A DNA stretch of 35,276 nt from the NCBI GenBank assembly GCA_949282255.1, contig CASDPA010000021.1:1-35276 (forward strand), written 5' to 3'. Under the pieces are notes generated by a model. It was not told where the DNA came from. It saw only the letters and a list, made by a program, of their open reading frames with translations, and searched no databases. The translations under genes and the position numbers were made by a program. Of this stretch, positions 15,986 to 25,154 are shown in pieces; position 1 is the stretch's first letter, and each line of letters begins with the position of its first letter. The DNA comes from an uncultured Spirochaetales bacterium (lineage in GTDB: Bacteria > Spirochaetota > Spirochaetia > Sphaerochaetales > Sphaerochaetaceae).

Positions 15986-17614
15986 TCACATCATGCCGCC
16001 CATGCCCGGGTTCGGTGCAGGAGCCGGCTCCGGAGCAGGAATATCCGTTACAGCACATTCGGTTGTAAGGATAAGCGCTGCGATACTGGCTGCATTCTGC
16101 AATGCGCTTCTTGTAACCTTTACGGGATCGATGATTCCGGCTTCGACCATGTCTACCCAAATCATCTTGTTTGCATCAAAACCAAAACCATGCTTTGCAT
16201 TCTTGCACTTGTCAGCGACAATGGATCCGTCGACACCTGCGTTTTCAGCAATCTGCCTGATCGGCTCCTCAAGAGCCCTCTTAACAATCTTATAACCAAC
16301 CTTCTCCTCCTCTGTAAGAGCGGAAAGATCCTTCTTGTCAAGAACATTCACAGCCTGCACAAGAGCAACTCCACCACCGGGGATGACACCTTCTTCGATA
16401 GCAGCCCTTGTAGCGCTGAGGGCATCTTCAACCCTGTGCTTCTTTTCCTTGAGCTCAACCTCGGTTGCAGCTCCGACATTGACAACAGCAACTCCTCCGG
16501 CAAGCTTCGCAAGCCTCTCCTGGAGCTTTTCCCTGTCATAATCGCTTGTGCAATCTTGGATCTGAACCTTGATCTGAGCAATCCTGTCGCGGATGGCCTG
16601 CTGAGAACCGGCTCCATTGATGATGGTCGTATTCTCTTTCTCGACCTTGACGCTCTTTGCTCTTCCAAGCATTGAAAGATCAGCATTCTCAAGCTTGAAG
16701 CCAAGCTCTTCGGTGATCACCTGTCCACCGGTAAGGATCGCTATATCCTCGAGCATGGCTTTTCTTCTGTCACCGAAGCCAGGAGCCTTGACGGCAACAA
16801 CGTTAAGAGCACCACGTACTGCGTTCACAACGAGTGTCGGAAGTGCTTCACCGTCTACATCCTCTGCGATGATCAAAAGCGGCTTATTTGTCTGTACCAC
16901 TTTCTCAAGAATCGGAAGAAGATCCTTCATATTGCTGATCTTCTTGTCATAAATAAGGATATAAGGATCATCAAGCACGGAAACCATGGTATCCTTGTTC
17001 GTGCAGAAATATGCACTCAGATATCCTCTGTCAAATTGCATGCCTTCCACAAAATCCACGGTGGTCTCGATAGTCTTCGATTCCTCTACGGTGATGACAC
17101 CGTCCTTGCCGACCTTGTCCATGGCATTTGCAATCTCATCTCCAATGGTTCTGTCGTTATTCGCACTGATGGATGCGACACTTGCAATCTCTTCCTTGTC
17201 CTGGATCATCTTGGCTTCCTTCTTTATTGCCTCGACCGTATCCTTGACAGCAAGATCGATACCATGGCGGATACCCATGGGATTGACACCCGCGGCAACG
17301 CTCTTCATGCCTTCCTTGGTAATGGACCATGCAAGCACGGTAGCTGTTGTCGTTCCGTCACCTGCGACATCGTTGGTCTTGCTTGCAACTTCCTTAAGAA
17401 GCTGTGCTCCCATGTTTTCAAACGGGTTCTCAAGCTCAATCTCGCGTGCAACGGAAACACCATCTTTTGTAACCGTAGGTGCACCATACTTCTTATCAAG
17501 CAAAACAAGTCTTCCCTTCGGGCCGAGAGTAGTCATGACAGCCTTGGAAATTTTCTCTACACCGTCAACCAAAGACCTTCTGGCCTCTTCATTGAACTGC
17601 AGTTGTTTAGCCAT
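15986..17614 (-). CDS. groEL: Chaperonin GroEL (60 kDa)
   Basis: The cytoplasmic double-ring ATP-dependent folding chaperone, 542 aa, full length. Typical segments include [22 protein letters not shown], the nucleotide-binding [11 protein letters not shown] and the Gly-Met-rich tail ending GMGGMM. GGAGG lies about nine bases before the start. It has its own candidate promoter and terminator, and groES is not adjacent, unlike in most bacteria. No CIRCE element (TTAGCACTC / GAGTGCTAA) is visible upstream, so control by HrcA is not indicated here. Confidence 0.98.
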   Translation of the reverse strand: MAKQLQFNEEARRSLVDGVEKISKAVMTTLGPKGRLVLLDKKYGAPTVTKDGVSVAREIELENPFENMGAQLLKEVASKTNDVAGDGTTTATVLAWSITKEGMKSVAAGVNPMGIRHGIDLAVKDTVEAIKKEAKMIQDKEEIASVASISANNDRTIGDEIANAMDKVGKDGVITVEESKTIETTVDFVEGMQFDRGYLSAYFCTNKDTMVSVLDDPYILIYDKKISNMKDLLPILEKVVQTNKPLLIIAEDVDGEALPTLVVNAVRGALNVVAVKAPGFGDRRKAMLEDIAILTGGQVITEELGFKLENADLSMLGRAKSVKVEKENTTIINGAGSQQAIRDRIAQIKVQIQDCTSDYDREKLQERLAKLAGGVAVVNVGAATEVELKEKKHRVEDALSATRAAIEEGVIPGGGVALVQAVNVLDKKDLSALTEEEKVGYKIVKRALEEPIRQIAENAGVDGSIVADKCKNAKHGFGFDANKMIWVDMVEAGIIDPVKVTRSALQNAASIAALILTTECAVTDIPAPEPAPAPNPGMGGMM

Positions 17615-17646
17615 ATCAATATGCCTCCAAATTCATTCTAAAATGT

Positions 17647-17675
17647 AAAATATACATAAAACAAAAAATAGGCAA
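17647..17675 (-). promoter_or_regulatory. Candidate groEL promoter
   Basis: Minus-strand TTGCCT (17675-17670) and TATTTT (17652-17647) are 17 bases apart in the short gap between the DUF92 gene and groEL. The A/T-rich setting weakens the call. Confidence 0.4.
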
Positions 17676-17676
17676 G

Positions 17677-18495
17677 TTACAAAGCGAAAGATAAGCAAAA
17701 GGCCAGAGCGCAGGCAAAAAGACCGGAAAGAAAATTCACCATGTCATTTGTTATGAAAGGAATTCCCCTTGCCCTTTCATTCTCCATGCCGTCAGTAACC
17801 CTATGCTCGGTAAGCGAACCGTCCCTGCGTCTGTAATGCACCTGCACAGTAGCGCCCAAAACCGAATCAAAGAGAGCTCCGAGAATCCCTGAAACAGTTA
17901 CGACTGCAAGGAAAGCAAAAGATACTTCATAAAAACCTACAAAAAGACAGGCCATCAAAAATGATGCGACAAGGCCTGAAAGTGTTCCGGCAAGACTCAC
18001 CCCTCCTGAAAGACCTTTCGGAACTTTTGTGAAGGTGATTATTGAGACAGGATCGTTTTTGGAAAGCATCCCCAGCTCCCCGCTCCAGGTATCGGCAACA
18101 GCTTCCGCCAAACCGGAAGCAAACATGCATAGCCCGGCTGCCGGATAAGGCGAGAACCTATACACCAGGAGGCCGATCACAGAAGGGATACTGTTGGCAA
18201 AAACCTGCAGGCAATCCCTTCTGCCTCCTTTTTTCTGTATCTTCATGATGCCCGGATGCTTGAAAAATTTTCCTATCACAGCAGAGGAAAGAAAAAAGAA
18301 CAGCATCATCAAAATGCCGGAAAGCCCTCCGATATAGATTATGATCGCACCGATCAAGACGGCAGAAGCTATACCCCCCACAGTCAACTGCCTCTTTTTC
18401 CATGCAAAGACAGCAACAGCAGAAAGCACCAGCGCTATTATGAGCAGACGCAAGGCTATGGAAGAGGAAAAAAAACAGGAATCAACATATCTCAT
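17677..18495 (-). CDS. DUF92 membrane protein, VTE6 (phytyl-phosphate kinase)-like
   Basis: A 272-aa polytopic membrane protein of the DUF92 family. Family features are QVFANSIPS, EAVADTWSGELG, PKGLSGGVSLAGT and the Asp in GALFDSVLGAT. In plants and cyanobacteria the family includes VTE6, which phosphorylates phytyl phosphate to phytyl diphosphate; the bacterial substrate is unknown. It overlaps by four bases the gene for a protein resembling VTE5 / dolichol kinase, the enzyme of the preceding step. An isoprenyl-alcohol salvage role is therefore attractive but inferred. Confidence 0.85.
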   Translation of the reverse strand: MRYVDSCFFSSSIALRLLIIALVLSAVAVFAWKKRQLTVGGIASAVLIGAIIIYIGGLSGILMMLFFFLSSAVIGKFFKHPGIMKIQKKGGRRDCLQVFANSIPSVIGLLVYRFSPYPAAGLCMFASGLAEAVADTWSGELGMLSKNDPVSIITFTKVPKGLSGGVSLAGTLSGLVASFLMACLFVGFYEVSFAFLAVVTVSGILGALFDSVLGATVQVHYRRRDGSLTEHRVTDGMENERARGIPFITNDMVNFLSGLFACALAFCLSFAL

Positions 18496-19139
18496 TTCAA
18501 AATACCCATGATCAATGCAGTAATAATAGGAACCGTTATATTATCAAACCCAAGAGGAGTGAAACTTTCAAGCACAGTGGCTATCAATGCAATAATGCTG
18601 ATCCAATACCAAGGACAGGGGGTAAAAAGAATCATGACAACCAGGGAGACGGCGAACATGGCGATGCTTCCTTCAAAACTCTTTTTTCCGCCGAAGGAAA
18701 CATATTTATGCTTTCCCCAGTATGTTCCGATCAAAGCGGCAAAACCGTCTCCGAAACCCATCATCAGGGTCGGAGCGATAACTGCATAAGAAGGAAGAAA
18801 ACCACGATACATCAGGCTCACCATCACAGCCAGACTCAAGGGATAATATATCAGACCATTATCACGCTTACGATTTCCCATCCCCAGATGGCTGGCAAGA
18901 CCTCCATAAACCGCTATGAAATTGATAATAATGAAAGATACCGGACCAACCATTGCCCAGACATAGCTGTCATACATATAAACAAGGATAAAAACCCATA
19001 GTGAAACCAGAATGTGTATGAACTTCCTAGCACCTTCAGCGCCAATATGGAAAACCTTATAAAAAGCAAAGGCAATCCCTATGACTACGAATATATATAC
19101 GAATGACCAGAATGTGGCCACCAGATTGACATCATTCAC
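18492..19139 (-). CDS. Phytol/dolichol-kinase-like (CDP-alcohol kinase fold) membrane protein
   Basis: A 215-aa polytopic membrane protein with the features of the SEC59 / VTE5 polyprenol-kinase family: ARKFIHI near the N-terminal third, GDGFAALIGTYWGKHK followed by KKSFEGSIAMF, and the late ES...DNITVP motif. Known members transfer phosphate from CTP (or another NTP) to dolichol or phytol. The open frame runs 56 codons further upstream, but those codons are an Arg-rich shadow of the Gly-rich end of the DUF2207 gene. The GTG at 19139 overlaps that stop as GTGA and fits the family length. Substrate unproven; phosphatidate cytidylyltransferase-like annotation is an alternative label. Confidence 0.8.
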   Translation of the reverse strand: MNDVNLVATFWSFVYIFVVIGIAFAFYKVFHIGAEGARKFIHILVSLWVFILVYMYDSYVWAMVGPVSFIIINFIAVYGGLASHLGMGNRKRDNGLIYYPLSLAVMVSLMYRGFLPSYAVIAPTLMMGFGDGFAALIGTYWGKHKYVSFGGKKSFEGSIAMFAVSLVVMILFTPCPWYWISIIALIATVLESFTPLGFDNITVPIITALIMGILK

Positions 19140-21010
19140 CAGCTCCTGCCTCCTCCACCGGAAAAGCCTCCGCCGGCAAAACCGGAAAAACCTCTTCCTC
19201 CGAATGAACCTCCCTTGAAACCTCCTCCACCAGGACGGCTGGAAGGTCTTATGGAAGAATATATATGGTTGTAATTTGAACGCCATGAGGTTGTGAACAT
19301 ATGCCAAAACATATAATCAACAATCAGATCGGATCCGGAATACCATGCAGGCATAAAGGCAGTCAGGCCCTTGAACTTTTTCACATAGTCATTCTCAAGG
19401 CCCAATGCAACTGCATAAGCTAGGTTATGATAAAAATAATCAGGATCCTCTTCTATCAGGACCTTGAGCTTATCCACCTCCACTTCCTTCAGAAACTCCC
19501 GGTATCCCAAAACCTCACAAAGTATGGAATATCCATAATCACTCCGTTTTCTGGTCGCATTCGATAAGAATGTTGCAGAAAAAGCGATAAGAGCCGAAGA
19601 CAACCCGGATAAGAACGCAAGAAGGATGCTGCCTGTGAGAATCAGGCCGGCAGCCATCGAGGATAAAAAGGTTATGCCCAACAGCAATATGGTCAAGAAT
19701 ATCCTGCCTGCACTCTTGAAATAAAGTCCTATGCCGCTTTCATGGGTTATATCCCGATAAAGGGCCATGAGAGCAAAGAGCACAATCAATTGGGGAACAA
19801 GCACGATAAAGGTGGCGGCTCCGATTTCCTTCATGGAAATAAGAAGAGCACCAGCTATCGAGAGAATAAAGCCCATAGCCAAAAGGAATGAAGCTCTGGA
19901 CCGGCTCCTTACATCCTCAAGAGGGTGATTAAGCTCATAATACCGCTCCATATCCGGTATTATCTTTTCTGTGAGCTTCTCTCTGAATCCGCTTTTCACC
20001 ACATCTGCGATGTCCACATCGTCACCACGGCTGAAAAAAACATCAAAAAGATTTCTTTCATAGTAAGGCCTATCGTCCGGCAAATCTTTCAGCTTTATAA
20101 AATGGTACTCTTCCTTACCCCGCTCCTCTATCCTCAAAAAGCCTTTGTCCGCCCAATAAAAAATCATGCTCAAAGCATCAGAATCAGCATCTACCTTGTT
20201 ATCAACTATATATCCGCAATCAAGGCTGGAAAGCCCTTCTGGGGGACAGAAGCGTACAGGATAAACCAATTCTTCGTCCTTGCCATACTTGATATACGAT
20301 TTGATTGCAAACAGAAAGAACAGCAAAGATAAGATGAAGCAGCCTATAATACCATATATTGAAAAATCCATCTTAGGCACAAAACTGTCAAAATACCCTT
20401 CTTCGAATTCGGCAAGGACGGTTACTGCAAAATATGGAGGAAGATTGGAAAGACGTCCTGAAACTGTTCTTCCATCCGAAGAAAGAGTATAGTCTATGTA
20501 TTTCTCCGACCCATAGGCTCCGACCGATACATGTACTTTCGATGGATCTACGGCATATGGAAAGCTTACTGAAAAGGTGAAATCTCTCACCACTGTATCC
20601 CATGCCGCGGACAATACATTGTAATACCATCTTTCAAAACCGCGCTGCTTCACCTCCGGAATCATAAAATCATAACTGATGTTATATTCAACAGGCCCCT
20701 GCACTATCCGATCGGGAGAGCCAAGCCTGAGAACCATATACCCGTTTTCATAGCTATATGAAGATTCAACGTCGGTCCTCACATTCTCTATGCCAGCCTT
20801 AAGGCCGATTCCGAAATCATATTGTATATCCCGGAAAAGGCCATGACTTGGAGAGGTGAAATCAATATCCAACCTTTCCTTTACATGACTCATAGCAGAA
20901 GCATCGACATCGATGGAAACATCATATTTATCCACGATAAACGTCTCTGCAGCAAAGAAAGGAAAAATGATAAAAACAAGAAGAAAGATGGAAAGCAGGA
21001 TCCTTTTCAT
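19136..21010 (-). CDS. DUF2207 family membrane protein with Gly-rich C-terminus
   Basis: A 624-aa protein with an N-terminal signal sequence (about 1-20), an extracytoplasmic beta-rich DUF2207 domain, a membrane segment at about 225-245, a cytoplasmic segment and two or more membrane segments at about 380-490. The tail is strongly enriched in Gly, Ser and Phe, ending GGGGRSW, as in other family members. The biochemical role is unknown. DUF2207 genes commonly sit beside lemA, as here, suggesting a joint membrane function. RBS is weak (AGG). Confidence 0.88.
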   Translation of the reverse strand: MKRILLSIFLLVFIIFPFFAAETFIVDKYDVSIDVDASAMSHVKERLDIDFTSPSHGLFRDIQYDFGIGLKAGIENVRTDVESSYSYENGYMVLRLGSPDRIVQGPVEYNISYDFMIPEVKQRGFERWYYNVLSAAWDTVVRDFTFSVSFPYAVDPSKVHVSVGAYGSEKYIDYTLSSDGRTVSGRLSNLPPYFAVTVLAEFEEGYFDSFVPKMDFSIYGIIGCFILSLLFFLFAIKSYIKYGKDEELVYPVRFCPPEGLSSLDCGYIVDNKVDADSDALSMIFYWADKGFLRIEERGKEEYHFIKLKDLPDDRPYYERNLFDVFFSRGDDVDIADVVKSGFREKLTEKIIPDMERYYELNHPLEDVRSRSRASFLLAMGFILSIAGALLISMKEIGAATFIVLVPQLIVLFALMALYRDITHESGIGLYFKSAGRIFLTILLLGITFLSSMAAGLILTGSILLAFLSGLSSALIAFSATFLSNATRKRSDYGYSILCEVLGYREFLKEVEVDKLKVLIEEDPDYFYHNLAYAVALGLENDYVKKFKGLTAFMPAWYSGSDLIVDYMFWHMFTTSWRSNYNHIYSSIRPSSRPGGGGFKGGSFGGRGFSGFAGGGFSGGGGRSW

Positions 21011-21024
21011 TGAAAAACCTGTTA

Positions 21025-21576
21025 TCAGAAGCTCACACGTACGTTCTGTTTTGCCTCATCTGCCACTTCGGCATATTCAAGCTTCTTAAAGCCGAACGGC
21101 CCTGCAAGCAGATTCGCAGGGAATACCATTATCTTGTCATTATAGGATCTGGCAACAGCATTGTAATATTTGCGTGCATTCAGGATTTCAGTTTCTACAG
21201 CATCCAACTGCTTCTGCAGGTCCATGAAATTGGCATTCGCTTTCAGATCCGGATAGCTCTCGCTCAATGCAAAGAGATTCTTAAGTGCCCCAGAAAGCAT
21301 ATCGTCGGCTTTCTGTCTGTCATTGATTCCATGTGCATCGATACACGCGTTTCTGGCTCTGATGACATTTTCCAAAGTGGACTTTTCATGTCCTGCATAC
21401 CCTTTCACAGTCTCAACAAGATTAGGAATGAGGTCATACCTTTTGTTCAAATGCGCATCTATGCCGCTTTCAGCCTCTTCAGCTTTGTTTTTCGCCTTTA
21501 CCATCGAATTGTATAGGGAAACAATCCAAATCAGGATAACCAGAATTATGGCTATGACAATTGCAGCTACGATCAT
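21025..21576 (-). CDS. lemA: LemA family membrane protein
   Basis: A 183-aa protein with an N-terminal membrane helix (about 3-22) followed by a long helical cytoplasmic or periplasmic domain. Family signatures are the YNSMVKAKNKAEEAESGID region, RYDLIPNLVETVKGYA and the ARKYYNAVARSYNDKI segment. The function is not established. I chose the ATG at 21576, which has AAGGAG six bases upstream; the open frame allows nine more codons. It heads the lemA-DUF2207-kinase-DUF92 operon, divergent from the nitroreductase gene. Confidence 0.92.
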   Translation of the reverse strand: MIVAAIVIAIILVILIWIVSLYNSMVKAKNKAEEAESGIDAHLNKRYDLIPNLVETVKGYAGHEKSTLENVIRARNACIDAHGINDRQKADDMLSGALKNLFALSESYPDLKANANFMDLQKQLDAVETEILNARKYYNAVARSYNDKIMVFPANLLAGPFGFKKLEYAEVADEAKQNVRVSF

Positions 21577-21698
21577 ATCATTCTCCTTCGCACAATATAA
21601 CATATTATCGAAGTAATTGCATTAACGGATGTTTTGCATGGCATCATGGCCTTCACCCACCCTTTTCTTTTCTGATACGATGAGTACGGGATACAGAT

Positions 21699-22262
21699 AT
21701 GGATTTTAACGAAGTTTTGCAGAAAAGAAGAAGCATAAGAATGTACAAGGATGCTGCAGTGTCCGATGATCTTATAGAGAAGGTTCTGGAAGCCGGACGG
21801 CTTGCTCCGAGCGCAAAGAACGGACAGCCTTGGACATTCGCAGTATTATCGAAAGATAAGAAGGACAAGGTAGCCGCAATAATGAAGGGCTACTTCCCGG
21901 AAAAAGGGGTGGAGGATTTCACGCCGCGTTATGCGGTCACATCGAAATATACCGCAAGGACCATCCTGCACGCCCCGGTGCTTATACTCATATTAAGGAA
22001 ATACGTGCCACTTGGAGAGCTGCTGAAATATACAGATCTGCTTAGTATCGGTGCCGCGATCGAGAACATGTGCCTTCAGGCCGCGGATCTGGGTCTTGGC
22101 TCCCTTTGGATAAGGGACACCTGCTACACGGAGGAAATGATAATGAACTATCTGGGATTACAGGAATACGAGCTCGTATCGGCGCTCGCGCTCGGCTATG
22201 CGGCAAACGATCCGTCCCCTGTTGCGAGAAAGGCGCTCGACGAGATGACACTGAGGCTCTGA
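21699..22262 (+). CDS. Nitroreductase family flavoprotein
   Basis: A 187-aa FMN-dependent NAD(P)H oxidoreductase of the nitroreductase fold. FMN-binding features are RRSIRMY at the N-terminus, the LAPSAKNGQPW segment (34-44) and a late LGLGSLWIRD segment. The substrate is unknown; quinones or nitroaromatics are typical in vitro. It is divergent from lemA across 122 bases and is followed one base later by a GNAT gene, so the two are probably cotranscribed. The RBS before the start is weak. Confidence 0.9.
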   Translation: MDFNEVLQKRRSIRMYKDAAVSDDLIEKVLEAGRLAPSAKNGQPWTFAVLSKDKKDKVAAIMKGYFPEKGVEDFTPRYAVTSKYTARTILHAPVLILILRKYVPLGELLKYTDLLSIGAAIENMCLQAADLGLGSLWIRDTCYTEEMIMNYLGLQEYELVSALALGYAANDPSPVARKALDEMTLRL

Positions 22263-22263
22263 T

Positions 22264-22737
22264 ATGAAAGATCTGAAGATAAGAAACGCCGCTAAAGAGG
22301 ATTTTTTGGATTTCAATAATCTGATGCTGCAGGTACACCGGATCCATACGGAGGCACGTCCGGATATATATCGTCCAAACGGACAGATAATAGCGTTCGA
22401 CAAGTTCTGCAGCCTGGCAGAAGAAGGCTCGGTCATGCTCGCTTCTACCGAGGAAAAAATACTTGGAGCGGCCGTTTTCTTCAAAAAAGATTATTGCTCG
22501 CCAAATCATACGCAAAGATCCGTAATGTTGGTTGATTCCATCGTTGTTGATGAAAAATTCCGCAATATGGGAATTGGAAGCCTGCTTATGAAAAAAGTGG
22601 AAAAAGAGGCTGAAAGACAGGGATGTGCAACCATTGAATTGAGCGTATGCGCTTTCAATGCTCCGGCAAAGAAAGCCTACGAGCATATGGGGTTCTTAAA
22701 TAAGTCGATAATAATGGAAAAACCGATTGGAAAATGA
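22264..22737 (+). CDS. GNAT family N-acetyltransferase
   Basis: A 157-aa acetyl-CoA-dependent acetyltransferase. The acetyl-CoA pyrophosphate-binding motif R-x2-G-I-G appears as RNMGIGSLL near residue 100, preceded by the VDSIVVDEKF strand and followed by the NAPAKKAYEHMGF segment that closes the fold. The acceptor is unknown. Its start follows the nitroreductase stop by one base. Confidence 0.9.
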   Translation: MKDLKIRNAAKEDFLDFNNLMLQVHRIHTEARPDIYRPNGQIIAFDKFCSLAEEGSVMLASTEEKILGAAVFFKKDYCSPNHTQRSVMLVDSIVVDEKFRNMGIGSLLMKKVEKEAERQGCATIELSVCAFNAPAKKAYEHMGFLNKSIIMEKPIGK

Positions 22738-22799
22738 GACCTGCCTCATAACGAAAAAAAATGATTTAGATGGTTCCCGAAAGACTTCTATTGATGTAA

Positions 22800-22817
22800 A
22801 CTGTATAAATATTCAGA
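22800..22817 (+). promoter_or_regulatory. ARG-box-like operator upstream of argR
   Basis: TGTAT-AAAT-ATTCA fits the ArgR consensus TGAAT-N4-ATTCA with one mismatch. It partly overlaps a second perfect palindrome, ATATTC-AGA-GAATAT. It lies about 30 bases before argR, as expected for autoregulation. Confidence 0.5.
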
Positions 22818-22844
22818 GAATATACAAAAAACTAGGAGGATCGG

Positions 22845-23315
22845 ATGCGCGAAAGGCATAACAGGCTGTCTGTAATCAAGGAACTGATAAAAAACAACAG
22901 GATAGACAACCAGGATACTCTTCTTGAAATGCTTAAGAAGGAAGGTTTTTCTGTAACCCAGGCAACCCTCTCCAGGGATCTCAAGATGCTCAAGGTTGGA
23001 AAGATATCCGATGGCTGGTCGGGATATTATTACAGTCTTCCTGAAAATGATTTTGTAAGCGAATCGGAAAAAAGCTATATACAGGATGTAAGACGTGGTA
23101 TCATATCGATAGAGTTTTCTGGGAACATGGGAGTCATCAAAACACGTCCTGGACACGCAAACAGCGTATGCTTTGCACTGGACGTGCTGGCTCTTCCGGA
23201 AATCCTTGGCTCCATCGCAGGCGATGACACGATATTCATCATCCTGCGGGAGGGAATGACCAAGGAAGACCTGCTTGAGAGCTTCCAAACCAGGATTCCC
23301 GATGTAAAGGATTGA
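22845..23315 (+). CDS. argR: Arginine repressor ArgR
   Basis: A 156-aa hexameric transcription factor that binds DNA with arginine as corepressor. The N-terminal winged helix carries QATLSRDLK with the DNA-contacting Ser-Arg at 43-44. The C-terminal oligomerisation and arginine-binding domain has GSIAGDDTIFII (about 120-131). AGGAGG precedes the start. An ARG-box-like site upstream suggests autoregulation, and similar palindromes lie before argC at the other end of the window. It is followed three bases later by pgi. Confidence 0.96.
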   Translation: MRERHNRLSVIKELIKNNRIDNQDTLLEMLKKEGFSVTQATLSRDLKMLKVGKISDGWSGYYYSLPENDFVSESEKSYIQDVRRGIISIEFSGNMGVIKTRPGHANSVCFALDVLALPEILGSIAGDDTIFIILREGMTKEDLLESFQTRIPDVKD

Positions 23316-23318
23316 GTT

Positions 23319-24878
23319 ATGGAATACAATGATCTGAACTGCACAAAGGCCTACAAGGAGCTTCTTGATGCCCCGAAGGCGAGCGTGAAGGCCCTCCTTG
23401 GCAAGGAGAGGATTGAGAAAAATGAAATCAAGCTTGGTGGAGGACTCAAGTACAACTGGGCTGCAATGCCTATCGATGAAAATATCTGTTCAAAGCTCCA
23501 GGCGCTTGCAGATGAAATGGATATTGTCGAAAAGTATAAGAAGATCCTTTCAGGGGAGATGATGAATGTCGGAGAAAAAAGGCTTGTGCTCCACCATCTC
23601 ACCAGAGGCAATGTCCTGTCTGTCAAGGTTGAAGGCGACGGAGAGGATAAACAGGCTTTCTATGAGGGAGAGCTTGCAAAGATAAAGGATTTTGCACAAA
23701 AGGTGCATTCTGGAGAGATCAAAGGTTCGACAGGAAAGAAATTCACCACAGTCTGCCAAATCGGCATCGGAGGCAGCGACCTTGGACCGAGAGCGCTGTA
23801 TCTTGCGCTCAAGGGTTATGAGAAGAAGATGAATGCGGAATTCATCTCCAATGTCGACCCTGATGATGCGGCAGATGTCATCTCCCGCCTTGATTTCGAG
23901 ACCACGCTTTTCATACTCGTATCCAAGAGCGGAACGACACAGGAAACCCTCACCAACAGGGATCTTGTGCTGGAGACATTGAGAAAGAGTCCGATAAAAG
24001 GACTGGACAGCAGCAAGCACATTGTCGCCGTCACAAGCAAGACCAGCCCGCTCGCGCAGGGCAAGAGTGTTTTGGCGTCCTTCTTCATTGACGACTACAT
24101 CGGAGGAAGATACTCATCCACAAGTGCTGTGGGAGGAGTTGTACTCTCTCTTGCATACGGATATGAAGTATTTGAGAAGATTTTAAAAGGAGCCCATGAG
24201 GAGGACTGCCTCAGCCTTGAGAAGGATGTCACTAAAAACGGCGCTCTTCTGGATGCGCTTATCGGAGTTTATCTGAGGAACATCAAGAATTATCCGGCAA
24301 CGGCCATCCTCCCCTATTCCCAAGCCCTTTCACGTTTCCCCGCACACCTTCAGCAGCTTGACATGGAATCCAACGGAAAGAGCGTGAACCGCCACGGAAA
24401 GAAAGTGGACTATCCAACAGGCCCGGTCATCTTCGGAGAGCCTGGAACAAACGGACAACACTCCTTCTACCAGCTGTTGCACCAGGGAACCGATATCGTT
24501 CCTCTTCAGTTCATCGGTTTCAAGAACAGCCAATATGGCTTTGATATCATAACCGACGGCTCCTACAGCCAGACAAAGCTGAATGCAAATCTTGCCGCTC
24601 AGATAGTGGCATTTGCACTTGGAAAGGATGATGAGAACCCGAACAAGGTATTTGAAGGAGAAAGATGTTCCTCTCTGATATACGGAGATAAGCTTACTCC
24701 GGAATCGTTGGGCGCGCTCCTTGCACACTTTGAAAACAAGGTGATGTTCCAAGGCTTTTTATGGAACCTCAACTCCTTCGACCAGGAAGGGGTTCAGCTT
24801 GGAAAGGTGCTTGCAAAGAAAGTGCTCAAGGGCGAAGGAGACGAAGTGCTCAAGGCATTTGCAGGAAAACTTATATGA
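23319..24878 (+). CDS. pgi: Glucose-6-phosphate isomerase
   Basis: A cytoplasmic glycolytic enzyme interconverting glucose-6-phosphate and fructose-6-phosphate, 519 aa. Signature segments are IGIGGSDLGPRAL (about 149-161), the VTSKTSP phosphate loop, DDYIGGRYSSTSAVG and GEPGTNGQHSFYQLLHQG with catalytic Glu and His. Its start lies three bases after argR, suggesting one transcript, an unusual pairing of a regulator with a housekeeping glycolytic gene. Confidence 0.97.
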   Translation: MEYNDLNCTKAYKELLDAPKASVKALLGKERIEKNEIKLGGGLKYNWAAMPIDENICSKLQALADEMDIVEKYKKILSGEMMNVGEKRLVLHHLTRGNVLSVKVEGDGEDKQAFYEGELAKIKDFAQKVHSGEIKGSTGKKFTTVCQIGIGGSDLGPRALYLALKGYEKKMNAEFISNVDPDDAADVISRLDFETTLFILVSKSGTTQETLTNRDLVLETLRKSPIKGLDSSKHIVAVTSKTSPLAQGKSVLASFFIDDYIGGRYSSTSAVGGVVLSLAYGYEVFEKILKGAHEEDCLSLEKDVTKNGALLDALIGVYLRNIKNYPATAILPYSQALSRFPAHLQQLDMESNGKSVNRHGKKVDYPTGPVIFGEPGTNGQHSFYQLLHQGTDIVPLQFIGFKNSQYGFDIITDGSYSQTKLNANLAAQIVAFALGKDDENPNKVFEGERCSSLIYGDKLTPESLGALLAHFENKVMFQGFLWNLNSFDQEGVQLGKVLAKKVLKGEGDEVLKAFAGKLI

Positions 24879-24885
24879 GTCATGC

Positions 24886-24906
24886 GCGGGGGCGGGACGC
24901 CCCCGC
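24886..24906 (+). terminator. Perfect GC-only hairpin after pgi
   Basis: A 9-bp perfect stem, GCGGGGGCG against CGCCCCCGC, with loop GGA, seven bases after the pgi stop. No T run follows, so it is not a canonical intrinsic terminator. It may protect the 3' end of the mRNA or pause polymerase. It contrasts sharply with the AT-rich bases that follow it. The remaining gap to gdhA (24907-25154) shows only A/T-rich sequence with TATAAA near 25120 as a possible -10. Confidence 0.55.
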
Positions 24907-25154
24907 CAGGACATATAGCGCAGCAGGCGCTGAAAAAAGCTCAATAGCAAAATCAGACCAAAAAAATAATTATTTCTTTTACTGTCAAAAGAATCTTCTT
25001 TCCAATAAAAGGCAAAGGCGGAAATAAGGCTATGTTTTTCCTTTATGCCGGTAATTAAAAAAAATTATAAAAACTTTTAACATAAACCTTCCAATTACTT
25101 TATCAACAAAGACTATTTATATAAAATTAAGGCCATTATTATGGGAGGAAAATT

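Noticed and set aside
17615-17676. CIRCE heat-shock operator before groEL
   Set aside because: No TTAGCACTC or GAGTGCTAA half-site is present.
19140-19307. 56-codon Arg-rich N-terminal extension of the phytol-kinase-like protein
   Set aside because: It reads the Gly-rich end of the DUF2207 gene in another frame and lacks any conserved feature.
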